Source: Stieleria mannarensis (GTDB lineage Bacteria; Planctomycetota; Planctomycetia; Pirellulales; Pirellulaceae). From it: a stretch of 64,000 bases of DNA. The translations under genes were made by a program, and so were the position numbers. The notes beneath the pieces were generated by a model. That model did not search any database. It had not been told where the DNA came from and worked only from the letters and a program-made list of their open reading frames with translations. The DNA lies in contig NZ_JACEHH010000002.1 of the NCBI RefSeq assembly GCF_014154935.1, positions 272,071 to 336,070 of the forward strand. Direction: 5' to 3'. This document shows positions 1 to 10,238 of the stretch, one piece after another (the first letter of the stretch is position 1; every line of letters starts with the position of its first letter).

Positions 1-2
1 AA

Positions 3-248
3 GGTATCGACACCGACCTTAGCGAAGCGGTCAACGAGGACTGGGAGGAACGGGCGACCGAGCAAGAGGAAGACGAGGTGCTGGCGGGCATGGGCAACGT
101 GACGATGCGCGAGATCAACCAGATCAAAGAGGCGTTGCACGCGATCGAGCACGGTACCTACGGCATCTGCACCCGCTGCGGTGCACACATCGATCCGGAC
201 CGGCTGGAAATCCTGCCCTTTGCAACCACCTGCATCAAATGCGCCTGA
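3..248 (+). CDS. DksA/TraR-type zinc-finger protein, C-terminal part
   Basis: The gene enters the window from the left; 81 codons are visible before the TGA. The end has a C4 zinc finger, CTRC followed by CIKC 17 residues later, preceded by an acidic helix (EQEEDEVLAGMGN) and a helix with REINQIKEALHAIEHGTYGIC. This is the conserved C-terminal module of the DksA/TraR family, which binds the RNA polymerase secondary channel and changes promoter response. The N-terminal coiled coil is mostly outside the window, so I cannot tell classical DksA from the many small DksA-like proteins of planctomycetes. Family confidence is high, exact role unknown. Confidence 0.85.
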   Translation, partial: GIDTDLSEAVNEDWEERATEQEEDEVLAGMGNVTMREINQIKEALHAIEHGTYGICTRCGAHIDPDRLEILPFATTCIKCA

Positions 249-413
249 TCCGAAAAGACTCTTGATCGCCCCCCAAAGCCTTGTTGGGGCACTCCGTACC
301 CCCTAAGATCGCGATCGCGTCCGTAAGACGGACTTATCGGACGCGTCTCACGCCGAAGTCACAAGGTCACCCCTGAAGGCTTCGGCGCAGTCGATCTTTA
401 CACCGGAGTTCCT

Positions 414-2180
414 ATGTCAGTTTTCGGCGAGCGTCGCTCTACTTTACGCACCTCTTCTCGAACCCGATGTCGGCCACGCTTGGAGTCCTTGGAGGACCGG
501 CGTCTGTTGGCGGTCACTGTCAATACGTTTGATGACATCGTTGATCCCAATGACTCGCTGGTGAGTTTGCGTGAAGCGGTTCAGATTTCCGAGTCCACAC
601 CCGGCACGGACGTCATCAAACTGCCCAGCGGTCACTATCACTTGTCGTAGGGACCAATTCAGATCAACGATAGCACAGGCCAAATCAAACTCCACTCGAA
701 CAAAGGCGTCGCGACCCTGGATGCCAGTTTCGCCTATCGAGTGCTTGAGGTGAGCGCATCGAGTGATGTGACGTTGAAGGGGATTGAGGTCACCGGCGGG
801 AAAGCGGAGACCGGCGGCGGAATCTCCAATGCGGGTCGATTGACGCTGCACAAAAGTCTGGTCACTGACAATGAGAGTTTTCTGAAGGGTGGAGGGATCT
901 GGAACACCGGCGAATTGGTGATCAAGAACAGTACGCTGACGGGCAATGCCACGTTGGAAGATGGCGGCGCGATCTTCAATCGGGACGACCTGACGATTGA
1001 GAATTCCTTGTTGGAATCGAACTACGCTGGCTCCGCCGGGGCGGCCGTGTTCTCCGAACGCGACGCGGTGATAGCCTCGGCGACCCTTCGCGGCAATCTT
1101 GCGGCCAACGCCGGCGGGGCCGTCTTTAGTGTGTTTGGAAGCCTTTCGATTCATGACTCCCAACTGGTCGATAACACGGCCTCTGCCTCGACATTGAGTG
1201 GAAACGGCGCCGCAATCGCCGCAATCTTGGCGACGGTTGAAATCGTCGACAGTGACTTCGTGTCCAATGGCGCAGGCGATTCGGGAGGAGCCATCAGGAT
1301 CCAAAGCAGTGAATTGGACGTCGCTGGATCGTCCTTCACGAAGAATACAGCCGGGAAAGCTGGTGGAGCAATCTCATCGATCTCCAGTGTGACGCACATC
1401 GCCGATTCCATTTTTGCAGAGAATCGAGTGTTTCGAGGAACCGGCGCTGGCATCGATTCGGCATCGGCAAGCGAGATCAGTATCGACAACAGCGTGTTTC
1501 AGAATAACGTTGCCTCCGGCCTTGGAGGAGCCATCCGGAGCGTGGAGGGAACGCTAAGCATTGTTGATTCGCTGCTGAGCTCCAACGAATCGACCGGTGC
1601 AGCGGGCGGCGCGATCTTCTCCGGGTCAGCAAACGAGCTGAGTGTCGCGCGGACGACGCTTTCGGACAACCAGGCCCGAACCAATGGCGGCGCGATGATC
1701 AGCAACAACAGCACGCTGGAAGTGCTCGATTCGGTCTTCTCGGACAATCTCACGCTCACCGGTTTTGGCGGGGCGATCGGAATCGTGCGAGGGACCAGCG
1801 TTATCGCGGGCAGCGATTTTCTTCGAAATCGAGCCGGCGGAAATGCGGGTGCGATTCAGTACCTCAACGCCGGCTCGCACTCGATCGATTCCAGTACGTT
1901 CATCGGGAACGAGGCCAATGGCACCGGTGGCGCGATTCACAACCATGGCACACTGGCCATTTCAAACGCAACGTTTTCATTGAACGTTGCCGGGACGTTT
2001 GGGGGCGCGATTCGGAACAACAACGGAGGCAGCGTCACCCTGGTTGCCTCGTTGTTTGACGGCAATCACAGCCTGGGGTCAAACAACGGCACTGCCATCA
2101 ATAGTTTCGGCGGCACGTTGACGATTGACGGGCTGACGACGTTCATCCATCACGATGGAATCCCGGTGTTCCCGAGTTAG
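414..2180 (+). pseudogene. LEPR-XLL / CSLREA beta-helix surface protein with in-frame amber stop
   Basis: One reading frame runs from ATG 414 (good ribosome site CCGGAG) to TAG 2178-2180 and is interrupted once by TAG at 648-650. Before the stop lie a planctomycete LEPR-XLL export motif ([11 protein letters not shown]) and a CSLREA-type start ([20 protein letters not shown]). The sequence after the stop stays in frame and coding-like (GPIQINDSTGQIKLHSNKG), then shows over a dozen GGAI/GGGI repeats of about 20-25 residues typical of right-handed beta-helix, Pmp-like surface proteins. A single base change (TAG from CAG or AAG, for example) would restore a 588-aa protein. It is either a recent pseudogene, a readthrough gene or a sequencing error. 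Function is probably cell-surface or secreted adhesion; this is inference. Confidence 0.8.
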
Positions 2181-2249
2181 TCCGAGGGGCTACTTCAAAG
2201 GGAAATGCCCGACGGCGGGGAGAATTCGGCCGTCACCAGAAACGCCAAA

Positions 2250-2279
2250 GGGCAGCGTCACGTTTCCGTGTCGCTGCCC
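2250..2279. terminator. Hairpin between convergent genes
   Basis: GGGCAGCG-T-CACG, loop TTTC, then CGTG-T-CGCTGCCC: a 12-bp stem with one T/T mismatch. It sits between the beta-helix gene on the plus strand and the metalloprotease on the minus strand, so it probably ends transcription from both sides. No long T run follows, so the call rests on position and stem strength. Confidence 0.55.
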
Positions 2280-2313
2280 AGTTTGACTTGATGGCGGTAA
2301 GGAAAAAGCCGAC

Positions 2314-5300
2314 CTATGCCAAATTGCTTTGGTCGTCGGCCAGCAGGGCGAGCAAGTCGTCGTCCTCGTCCTCGGCGTCGGTCAGTGCAACGGAGGCCGA
2401 TTGGTTGGCAACGTTGCCCGATGATGATTCGTCGCCGGAATCAACACTCACCAATTTGGCTTGCACGCTCAGGTCGGCCAGTGCCTGGTCGTACACCTGG
2501 CCGCCGGCGGCCGGGGCGGCCGAGGCGAGTTGGTCACTGACGACCGATTCACCTTCTCCGCCTTGGCTGGCGGCCAGCAATGCCAGGTGATTGATCACCC
2601 GTAAGGCATCCAGCGCGGTCGTTTTCATGTCACCGTTGACGTCGGTGTACATCCCGTTGGCGGCCGTTTCCCCCTCACCGTCTCGGGCCAGGGTGTTGAT
2701 CACGGTCAGGGCGTCCGACGGGGTCACCAATCCGTCGTTGTTGACGTCTTCGGGCATCGCCTGGTTTTGCAACGCGCTGACGGCACGGATGGTGATGGGC
2801 AGCGCGTGGTAGGTGATTTGCGAAACTTCCACCGGATCATCGCGATCGAACAGCAAGGTGTCCTGGAAGGGCGATGAATCGGCGGGGCTTCCGATCACAC
2901 GCGTCACCGTGTCCTGCGTCACGTTTCCGGCGGTGAAGAAGACGGTTGCCATCAGGTTCGGTTCGACAACGCCACCGTTATCGGCAACCGCTTGGTGCAG
3001 CAAGGTTCCGAACTCATCGATGATCCCGCGTCGAGCAGCGGTTCCGACGCCCGCGGCGGCGTTGAAATCGCCGTCAAATTCGACCTTGAAATCGTATCGA
3101 CCACCGGCGGCGATCGAAACCGGATTGATCAGTTCGGTGTCGTACAGCATGTCCAGGTAGGCGGCAAAGACGAACGTGCCGTCTTGGGCGACCGTTCTCA
3201 AGTCTTCGACGCTGACTTGAACACCGAAGGTTTGCCCCGAAGCGACGGAGCTGATCGAATTGCCGAACTCGTCGACCAATCCGAATGAGATGTCGACGAT
3301 GTCGTCGGCGTCTGCGTCGCCGATCGCCATCGTGACTTCGGCGACGCTTCGCACACCGTCACCGGAGACGATCACGTAGGTGAAACTGTCAAATCCGTTG
3401 GCGTTGACGTCGGCAAAGTAGTCGAGCGTATCATCGCTGAGGTCGCTGGGGGTTCCGTTGTTGTTGATCACCACGGTTCCACGCGACGGCGCGGTCACGA
3501 TTCCGAATTCCTGGATCGTGTTGGTGGGGCCGAACAGGTCATTGTCCAGGACATCGAGCGTGTTGGGCAACACTCCGGCTTCGATGCGATTGCCGAACGA
3601 GTCAAGTCCATCGACAAAGGCGTCGTCGATCGCACTGGCAAAGTTGTCGCTGGCCGGGAAAATCGTCAGCTCGGTGCGGCCGAGCCGCTGTTGTGCGGGC
3701 GTCAACGCGACGTCTTCGCCGACAAGAATCGTTTCGGCGACGGGGCTGTCGGCCGGATCCGCGGCAAACAAAGCGACTCCCGGAGAAACTCCGGACATCG
3801 TCAGCGTAAACAGCTCGACCGGATCGGTGTGCTGAATCAGGTTGCCGTCACCGGGGATCGGCTGGACGGCACCGACATCGTTGATCAAACCGGGGGTCGT
3901 GGCATCACCGAGTTTGAAGCCGCCGCCTTGGAAGTTTTCACCGAAGGTGATGTCAAACCCGAACGAATCAGTATCAATGGTGTCCAGCGTGGAAACCAGT
4001 TCGTCGGTGTACAGCAAGTCCAAGAACGCCGACGCGACGCCTTCGGGGCTGAAGTTCGGATTATTCAGTTCTTCGACGAACACACGAACGTAGAAGGGCT
4101 GGCCGACTTGGACGCTGGAAATCGGTTGATTGTTGACAACGTCATAGATTCCGATCGTGAAGTCGACCAGATCGTCTGTCATCGCACCCGGCTGTGAATT
4201 CACCGTGACCTGAGCGGTGCTGATCGATCCATTGGCGTCTTCGATGCTGTACGTGAACTGCTCGGTTCCGGCAAAACCGGGTTGGGGCGTGTAGCGAATC
4301 GTCTGGCCACCGCCTTCGAGCGTAACCTGTCCACCCTGGTCACCGGCCGAAACGCTGGTGATGGTGATGCCGCCAAAGATACTCGGGACGTCGTTCTCCA
4401 AGACGTTGAGTGCTCGGTTGGCCGATCCCTGCGGGATGTCAAACGTGTCGTCCACCGCGATCGGCACGTTGGATTGGAAGTTGACGTTCACGGCCACGCT
4501 GGCGGTGTACTGCGTGTTGGTCTGGTCAACGACCACGTACTGGAACACGTCGCGTCCGGTGAACCCGTTGGGTGGCGTGTAGGAGATCGCACGACCGTCT
4601 TCGATAATCGAAATCGTTCCCGAAGTGCCGGTCCGGTTGACCGAGATGATTCGCAGCTGGGTGGTGCTGGTTTCAAAGTCGTTGGCCAACACATCCAATC
4701 GATTCGACAGCGAGTTCCGCGACACGGTGAAGGTGTCGTCGTTGGCGACGGCTGCCTGCTCCAGGATGTCGAACCGATAATCTTCGACTTCACCGGCATC
4801 GGCTTCGCCACCCACGCCCAATCCCGGAGTCGGGCTGTAGCGGAAACGGGCATAAGTCGATCCGACCACCGCACTGCTGGGAACGTTGACGGCCAGCGTC
4901 GAAGTTCCGGCCCCCAACTGAACGTCTTTGAACACCTGCTCTGAGGCATCAAACACGCCGTTGGCGTTGAAGTCGATCCAGCCTTGCAAGAACGCCGGCT
5001 CGCCGGTCGTGTTCCGAGTCACCACAGAAAAATTCGCCGTGCCGCCCGGGCCCAAGGGCGACAACAATTGGACGCCGTCTTCATCGTCGATGTTGTTCAG
5101 GTCATCGCCGAGCGCGTTGGCCGTGGGAATTCCATTCGTTTCGCGATCGACCTCGACACCGAGCCCCAAGCCCGCCGTGATGCCGTGGCTGGGACCGCCC
5201 GCAGCGACCGTCGTCTGATACGAATCGGGAGCGTCACCATAGTCGCGCGAGGGCAGGTTTCCGAAGTTGTAATTGTCCGTCAACGCGATCCCGTTGTAAT

Positions 5301-7419
5301 TGACGATGTGCTCACCGCCGGCGGGGAAGGTTTGGACAAAACCGGGTTCAATCACTTCCCGAATCGTGTAAGTGCCTGGGCCGGGGAAGTTGATGGAATA
5401 ACGGCCGTTGACGTCGGTGTATGCCGACGGTTCGCCGATGTCCGGACGATCATCACCGTCCAAATCCAAGTAGATGTAAACCCCTTCGACGCCCGATTCG
5501 GTGGGATCAAAGACGCCGTTGCCGTTGGTGTCGGCAAACTTGGTCCCGGTGATGTCCGGGATCACTTGGGTGAACGCGAAATCGATCCCGCTGTCACCGC
5601 CGGCGGCGGTGCGCTGCGTGGGCAGACTTGGTGCGTATTGGGCAGGCGTCACCGCGACGATGCTGTAGCTTGTCCCCGAGGCGACATTCAATGTGTAGGT
5701 GCCGTTGGCCCCGGTGATCGCCACCGGTTCGGTCGGATCGAGCACACCGTTGGGGATCGTGTCGGCAAACACGGTCACGCCGGGCAAGCCGGGATCGTTG
5801 GTGCCGCGCCCGTCGCGGTTGACGTCGTTGAAGACCCGACCGGTGATATTGGATCCGACGGTTCCCGTGGCCAGACTATACGCCAAGGCGTTGGGCACAT
5901 CCTGGAATCCGAACAAGCCTTCATTGAGATCGAATCGGTCGATCGCGAACTCCGGAATCGTGTCATCGACGGTGCCGAAGATCTGGTCAAAACCGACGCC
6001 CATCCCGAATTCATCTCGGCGAGGACCGACGCCATCAACAATGTTCCCGATGGCATTCGTCCCGTCGGTGTGACGGATCCCGAACGTGTGCCCCGCCTCG
6101 TGAGACACGGTCCACGCCATCGACCGTGCGATCGCGTCCAACACACTCTTGTTATTGGCGATCGGGAACTGAGTCGCCGAGGCGAGGAAGAAATCGATCG
6201 GCAGGATCGAGTTCTCACTCATGTCAAAGTTGCCGATGTCCAGCGATTGTGCGATCCCGAGAATCCCGTCGATTCCCGCGTCCGCGATCGTCCCACCGAT
6301 GAACAATCGAGTCACCAACGGGTCGTCGAGTGATGGTTCGGGATACAGTCCCAACGCGGCATCGCGACTATTGAGAATCCTGATTCCGAAATCACCCGGA
6401 TTGCCCGTCGTGTTGTAATCGCCATTTTGACCCTCCCGAACAACCGATTGAAAGTCGCTGTGAACCAGTTCCACCGTCTTGGTGATCAACTCGTTGTACG
6501 CCGCTTCGGAAGTGTCTTGCAGCCCCAAGGCGGCGAGGTTCTCACGAAGCGAAGAAAACCGTACGATCCCGAACGGATTCACGCTGCCGGGGAAAAGGGT
6601 TGTCGGGTAAAAACCGCCTTCGAAATCCAAATAAATGGTCTGTTGAGCACCGATCGGCAGACTTTCCCCCACCGGACGGTAAACACGAAGCCCGGCGGTG
6701 TAATTGACCGAGGTGCTCGACGGCGCGACGATCAAATAGTAGGTCCCGGTGTGCGGCACGACTTGAGCCGCCACCGCGTTGCCCGCCGTCATCAACGGTG
6801 AATTGTCGGGGTGGATGACACCTTGATTGGAATCGGTCCCGAACCAAAACGCGCCGTTGGTCGCCCGCGGGTTGTATGTCGTCCCCGATACCGATGGACC
6901 ATAAAGAACCGTTAAGTTCGCCCCCGCTCCGATCACCGAGATGTCTAAAATGTCGCCTTCGTTCAGGTTGAACGCATACGTATCGACGTCGGCCGTCACG
7001 TTCCCCTGACCACTGACAGTCACCGGCAAACTGCCGTTGATGTCAATCGTGTTCTCTTCGCTCGCCCCGGTCCCCAACGGAAGGAACTGGGCGCTGAAGC
7101 GAGAATCGTTCACACCGGTTTCATTGGCCGCTTCCGCTTCGTTGACGACAAACGCCGGCACGGTTCCGATGTTCCGCGGGTTTGTCGGCAGGAACAGATC
7201 GGTATCCACCAACGCGTTGTCGCTGCCCGCACTGGGGACTGCGGCAAGCAACTGTCGGCTTTCCAGACCCTCCATCAACAACCGACGCCGCTGTTGACGC
7301 TGGCCCCGTCGGCTTCGTCTCGACTTTCTCTGTTTCCGCGAGGAATCGACGCTCATGTCGCTCGTCTCGTTGTTAGAAGCGTGGGGATTACGGAATTCCG
7401 ATTCAGTTCGTTGGATCAT
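2314..7419 (-). CDS. Secreted LEPR-XLL metalloprotease with SdrD-like, cadherin-like and dockerin modules
   Basis: 1701 aa. A basic N-terminus is followed by LEGLESRQLLA, the LEPR-XLL export motif. Residues 440-450 read HEAGHTFGIRH, the HExxHxxGxxH zinc site of metzincin proteases. Next come two SdrD/Cna-B-like modules (GRVFNDVNRDG, GTKFADTNGNG), a GEVEDYRF module, two tandem VANDDTF/LDVLANDF cadherin-like modules, two or three cohesin-like segments, and a dockerin-type calcium pair (DVNNDGLVTPSDAL and DVNGDMKTTALDAL) about 100 residues from the end. It is probably a surface protease or adhesin anchored through cohesin-dockerin contact. The ATG at 7356 (MSVDSSRKQ) is an alternative start closer to the usual distance from LEPR-XLL. 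The acidic tail (DAEDEDDDLLALL) is low complexity. Confidence 0.85.
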   Translation of the reverse strand: MIQRTESEFRNPHASNNETSDMSVDSSRKQRKSRRSRRGQRQQRRRLLMEGLESRQLLAAVPSAGSDNALVDTDLFLPTNPRNIGTVPAFVVNEAEAANETGVNDSRFSAQFLPLGTGASEENTIDINGSLPVTVSGQGNVTADVDTYAFNLNEGDILDISVIGAGANLTVLYGPSVSGTTYNPRATNGAFWFGTDSNQGVIHPDNSPLMTAGNAVAAQVVPHTGTYYLIVAPSSTSVNYTAGLRVYRPVGESLPIGAQQTIYLDFEGGFYPTTLFPGSVNPFGIVRFSSLRENLAALGLQDTSEAAYNELITKTVELVHSDFQSVVREGQNGDYNTTGNPGDFGIRILNSRDAALGLYPEPSLDDPLVTRLFIGGTIADAGIDGILGIAQSLDIGNFDMSENSILPIDFFLASATQFPIANNKSVLDAIARSMAWTVSHEAGHTFGIRHTDGTNAIGNIVDGVGPRRDEFGMGVGFDQIFGTVDDTIPEFAIDRFDLNEGLFGFQDVPNALAYSLATGTVGSNITGRVFNDVNRDGRGTNDPGLPGVTVFADTIPNGVLDPTEPVAITGANGTYTLNVASGTSYSIVAVTPAQYAPSLPTQRTAAGGDSGIDFAFTQVIPDITGTKFADTNGNGVFDPTESGVEGVYIYLDLDGDDRPDIGEPSAYTDVNGRYSINFPGPGTYTIREVIEPGFVQTFPAGGEHIVNYNGIALTDNYNFGNLPSRDYGDAPDSYQTTVAAGGPSHGITAGLGLGVEVDRETNGIPTANALGDDLNNIDDEDGVQLLSPLGPGGTANFSVVTRNTTGEPAFLQGWIDFNANGVFDASEQVFKDVQLGAGTSTLAVNVPSSAVVGSTYARFRYSPTPGLGVGGEADAGEVEDYRFDILEQAAVANDDTFTVSRNSLSNRLDVLANDFETSTTQLRIISVNRTGTSGTISIIEDGRAISYTPPNGFTGRDVFQYVVVDQTNTQYTASVAVNVNFQSNVPIAVDDTFDIPQGSANRALNVLENDVPSIFGGITITSVSAGDQGGQVTLEGGGQTIRYTPQPGFAGTEQFTYSIEDANGSISTAQVTVNSQPGAMTDDLVDFTIGIYDVVNNQPISSVQVGQPFYVRVFVEELNNPNFSPEGVASAFLDLLYTDELVSTLDTIDTDSFGFDITFGENFQGGGFKLGDATTPGLINDVGAVQPIPGDGNLIQHTDPVELFTLTMSGVSPGVALFAADPADSPVAETILVGEDVALTPAQQRLGRTELTIFPASDNFASAIDDAFVDGLDSFGNRIEAGVLPNTLDVLDNDLFGPTNTIQEFGIVTAPSRGTVVINNNGTPSDLSDDTLDYFADVNANGFDSFTYVIVSGDGVRSVAEVTMAIGDADADDIVDISFGLVDEFGNSISSVASGQTFGVQVSVEDLRTVAQDGTFVFAAYLDMLYDTELINPVSIAAGGRYDFKVEFDGDFNAAAGVGTAARRGIIDEFGTLLHQAVADNGGVVEPNLMATVFFTAGNVTQDTVTRVIGSPADSSPFQDTLLFDRDDPVEVSQITYHALPITIRAVSALQNQAMPEDVNNDGLVTPSDALTVINTLARDGEGETAANGMYTDVNGDMKTTALDALRVINHLALLAASQGGEGESVVSDQLASAAPAAGGQVYDQALADLSVQAKLVSVDSGDESSSGNVANQSASVALTDAEDEDDDLLALLADDQSNLA

Positions 7420-8306
7420 CGAGGGTCTCTACCAAACGTGCCGGCCATGGGGCCTTGACGAAAAGCGGCGGTGTCGCGGGGCGGTCGTATGTGTTGCAGG
7501 CTCCGCAGAGTGTAATTCTGAGTCGCCCGCCTATCCATTGATTTCCATTTTCTCATCGGTCACGGCCCGTCCTTTTCGCACAGATTGCCGCACTACCGAG
7601 GAATGCTCGTTCGTTTGCATCGGACGAACTCAAACCCGGTCACGGTGAATTCAGGAGGGCTCGCCCAATCAGAAGGATGGGAAAAATGCGAAGTATGAGT
7701 CGATTGGATAAGGAATGGCTGCGATTCTAGTTGGGCCAATAACAGTGTCAACGAATCGTGGCCTTTCTGACGCGGCTTGTTGGGCAAGAGTTCCGGTCAA
7801 ATCGATTAATCTCCCCCAAATCCGACCCGCCCCCCGATTCGGCGACGGGACACCCGCCGCCAAAAAGGCCTATTTGCGGCCATCAAACAGCCAAAATGGC
7901 GCGTTCCGTTCCAAGACTTCCCCTTGGGGTGCACTACTGCTGTGCCCCACGCCACGCACCGCGTGCAACGGCAGCCGGTGCCTGGAGTCGGCGAAATCGC
8001 TGGGTCCTGCCGTCGATCGATTTCTACCGAATCGTCCCTTTAATGAAGCCATTTTTCCTACCTCCAAAATCTTCCTACCTCTCCACCCGGCTACGGTTTC
8101 CTGTCGCGTCGCTGGAAGCCAGCAGAGGGATGGCAGAATGATGCGGGGCAGAATGATGGAGAAAATGCCGCTCGTGGTCCATCTCAGCTTGGTTTTCGGG
8201 GCGTGGACGAGGCGACGAGTCCTTTCGGCTTCGAGGACTCCTCACGTCGTCCACTACCGTCTATCCGAATCGGAAGGGGGCATCGTTTTGTTCGTCCGAC
8301 TCTCGA
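7420..8306. other. Long gene-free stretch with two repeat copies
   Basis: 887 bases between two minus-strand genes. Open frames here overlap each other in several frames and show no family resemblance. At 8131-8160 lies a direct duplication of GGCAGAATGATG, also seen near 51058 and 61988. At 8203-8258 lies a palindromic element (GTGGACGAGGCGACGAGTCC ... GGACTCCTCACGTCGTCCAC), also seen near 11958 and 27118. The rest shows no recognisable feature. Confidence 0.6.
8203..8258. repeat. Palindromic element, GTAGTGGACGA family, copy 1
   Basis: The left arm GTGGACGAGGCGACGAGTCC is nearly the reverse complement of the right arm GGACTCCTCACGTCGTCCAC. Two more copies of the same design occur at 11958-12024 and 27118-27186. 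All lie between genes. This looks like a REP/MITE-type family. Confidence 0.6.
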
Positions 8307-8849
8307 TCAGGCGGTGTGTGCGACTGCGGGGGCGAGGGTCGATCGCTTGGCACCGGAGAGTTCATAGGCACCGAACATCACGGCGACAAAACACAGGTCG
8401 CCGGCAAGCGTGTAGCCATAAAACGGGATCGCGTTGGTGAAGCAGGCGATTAGGCCTTGGGCCGTGGCCGGATACCAGGGGCCCAGCCAGACGCCGAAGT
8501 TGCTGACGACAAAGAACAACGTCGAAGCCGCCAGTGCGCCGGCGGGAAGTCGTCGCCAATTGACGTTCGCTGACGCTCGGCTGCGGACCAGTCGACCCAA
8601 CGGAACGGCCAGCGTGACGCCAAGGTACGTCGCTGCCATCACCATCGGGTTGTAGAAGCCCATTCCGGGGGTTCCCATCAGGTGCGACACGGCATCGCTG
8701 ATCAACAGCGCCGCCGCCGGAACCAGGTACGCCTTTCGGCCGGCAAAATAGCAACCGGCGAACAGCCCCAACGCGCCCAAGCAGGCGAAATTGGGAGGAT
8801 GCGGCAAAAAACGGGTCGCGGCGATGGCCAGGGTCAGCAAGTAGATCAT
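8307..8849 (-). CDS. DUF6580-like integral membrane protein
   Basis: 180 aa, almost wholly hydrophobic, with about five membrane segments: residues 1-12, 20-38, 42-55, 68-85, 105-125 and 140-162. The pattern FLPHPPNFACLGALGLFAGCYF near the start, LLISD in the middle and SNFGVWLG later fits the DUF6580 family of putative ECF-transporter S-like membrane proteins. The substrate is unknown. It stands alone, read away from its right neighbour; the ATG at 8849 has no clear Shine-Dalgarno sequence, which is common in this phylum. The end, AKRSTLAPAVAHTA, is cytoplasmic-like. Confidence 0.65.
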   Translation of the reverse strand: MIYLLTLAIAATRFLPHPPNFACLGALGLFAGCYFAGRKAYLVPAAALLISDAVSHLMGTPGMGFYNPMVMAATYLGVTLAVPLGRLVRSRASANVNWRRLPAGALAASTLFFVVSNFGVWLGPWYPATAQGLIACFTNAIPFYGYTLAGDLCFVAVMFGAYELSGAKRSTLAPAVAHTA

Positions 8850-8954
8850 TTTGCACCGGTCGATGGGAGAGGCTAATCTCCCACCGTTTTAACGACTTGC
8901 CGATCCTTTCGAAAGTCCCATGGGAGCCTGAATGACGGAACGTTTTCGTTGCAC

Positions 8955-9836
8955 CTACTGCAAAATGGCGGTGGCAACGCCGACCGCGGTCACCTGCGAC
9001 GCGACGGCCTTGCGTTGGTACGGCGGCCGCTGTTTGAGCGCCGGGACGCACGATCCGGCTCGGTAGTATCCGAGGCTGTATTGGCACTCCGACGGCGGGC
9101 TGATCGCGGTCAGGTAGGGCCATGAGACCGCTTGAGCCAGAAACCGCCCGCCGCTGGCCAGGGGCTGCAAACAGGGAAAGCGTTGGTGGCCGTGGCGCTC
9201 CAACATCCGGTCCTCAAAGTAGAGCGGATGGGAAAAGGTGTTGGCGGCGGCCCAGTGCCGAGCGGTCCAATGCCACGGCAGTCCGCGATCGAGGCCGGAT
9301 TCGGGCAGCTGCACCACCGGCGATGCTTCTCCTTGGCGAAACCCGAGCGGAAGTTCCCCGTTACCGATTTCCGAGGTGCCGGTCGTCAGCGCCTTAATCG
9401 GTGGCAGCACCAGTTTGCCGTCGGTCAATTCCGTTTGGCGATCGGCGAACAGGGATCGTCGGCCGACTTGATCGGCCGTCACATCAGGGATCACGGTGCG
9501 GTCGGTGGCCGCGTTCTCCGGGAGCGTGTCGATAGGGTCATCCAACACGTCGACTTGTCCGGGGCCCGCGGGCGTGGTGTCGGCGGCCTCTGCCGGCGGC
9601 GATGTCTGTCCGTCGCCTTGGACCAAGGCCGCGATCGTCAGCGGCAGGTCGTTAACGTAAGACGGCAATTCACTCGATTGGGGGCCTGCGGCAACGACCG
9701 ACGGTGCGGACGTGACCGTTGCGATCGCAAGGCAGGTCGCGACCTTGGCCGCAACCACGCGGCGTCGTTTTGCGCCGAGCGCACGCGTTGCCGATCGCGG
9801 CGTTTGCAGTGACTTCTTCGTTCGTTTCCAAAACAT
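8955..9836 (-). CDS. Secreted protein of unknown function with conserved aromatic C-terminal domain
   Basis: 293 aa from the ATG at 9836; a TTG start at 9869 would add 11 residues. Residues about 28-50 form a signal peptide (VVAAKVATCLAIATVTSAPSVVAAG). The middle is acidic and of low complexity. The C-terminal 110 residues are rich in W, H, Y and C (LPWHWTARHWAAANTFSHPLYFEDRMLERHG; GSCVPALKQRPPY). A similar block, FSHRPLYFEDVNLERYG-like, recurs in secreted proteins of planctomycetes as far as I recall, with no known function. The two cysteines (LQPLASG region and GSC) could form a disulfide. It is transcribed downstream of msrB but separated by a strong palindrome, so it is probably its own unit. 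Confidence 0.6.
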   Translation of the reverse strand: MFWKRTKKSLQTPRSATRALGAKRRRVVAAKVATCLAIATVTSAPSVVAAGPQSSELPSYVNDLPLTIAALVQGDGQTSPPAEAADTTPAGPGQVDVLDDPIDTLPENAATDRTVIPDVTADQVGRRSLFADRQTELTDGKLVLPPIKALTTGTSEIGNGELPLGFRQGEASPVVQLPESGLDRGLPWHWTARHWAAANTFSHPLYFEDRMLERHGHQRFPCLQPLASGGRFLAQAVSWPYLTAISPPSECQYSLGYYRAGSCVPALKQRPPYQRKAVASQVTAVGVATAILQ

Positions 9837-10238
9837 CGTGTTTCTCGCATGCTCCGTTTTGACGGACAACCAGATTCAATCCCATTATCTGGTTCGACCG
9901 ATCGGACTCGAAACGAGACTAAACACGCCAGAACACGGACGACAGGAGCAAACGGCAACACAGGTTTGACCGCGACGATGGGAAAGACAGGGGCAATCGC
10001 TGTAATCGTCAGGGTTTGCCACGATCCGATGCCGTCGGAACGAAGTGCGAGGAAACGTGGCCTGAAGCACCGGTGGCGACACCGCCTCGTAGCTGGCCTC
10101 CGCCTCGCGCTATGCAAAATCTTGATTTAATACCATCTACTTCATGAGCCGACGGTGCTAGCCGCGGGCCTTGGATTGCCCGTCAAGACTTGCAAGGCCC
10201 GAGGCTAGCGCCGACGGCTCAGTTTGTGATCGAAAGGT
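9837..10238. other. Gene-free stretch between secreted-protein gene and msrB
   Basis: 402 bases. The only clear structure is the large palindrome at 10146-10220. The stretch just upstream of 9836 should hold the promoter of the secreted-protein gene, but I see no convincing -35/-10 pair. Confidence 0.5.
10146..10220. repeat. Large palindrome (REP-like, terminator of msrB)
   Basis: GAGCCGACGGTGCTAGCC and GCGGGCCTTG on the left pair with CAAGGCCCG and GGCTAGCGCCGACGGCTC on the right around an 18-base loop. The stem is nearly 28 bp with small bulges. It begins 19 bases after the msrB stop. The design matches the gccgacggtgctagc repeat I recall from Rhodopirellula-type genomes; it may also stop msrB transcription. 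Confidence 0.65.

Noticed and set aside
444..1304. 286-codon minus-strand frame opposite the beta-helix gene
   Set aside because: Arises from the third-base GC bias of the real gene on the other strand; no recognisable domain.
4984..6333. 449-codon plus-strand frame opposite the metalloprotease
   Set aside because: Antisense shadow of a strongly coding minus-strand gene; composition R/G/V-rich without motifs.
7715..8440. 241-codon frame in the 7.4-8.3 kb gap
   Set aside because: Runs across two intergenic repeat families and into the DUF6580-like gene; no motif.
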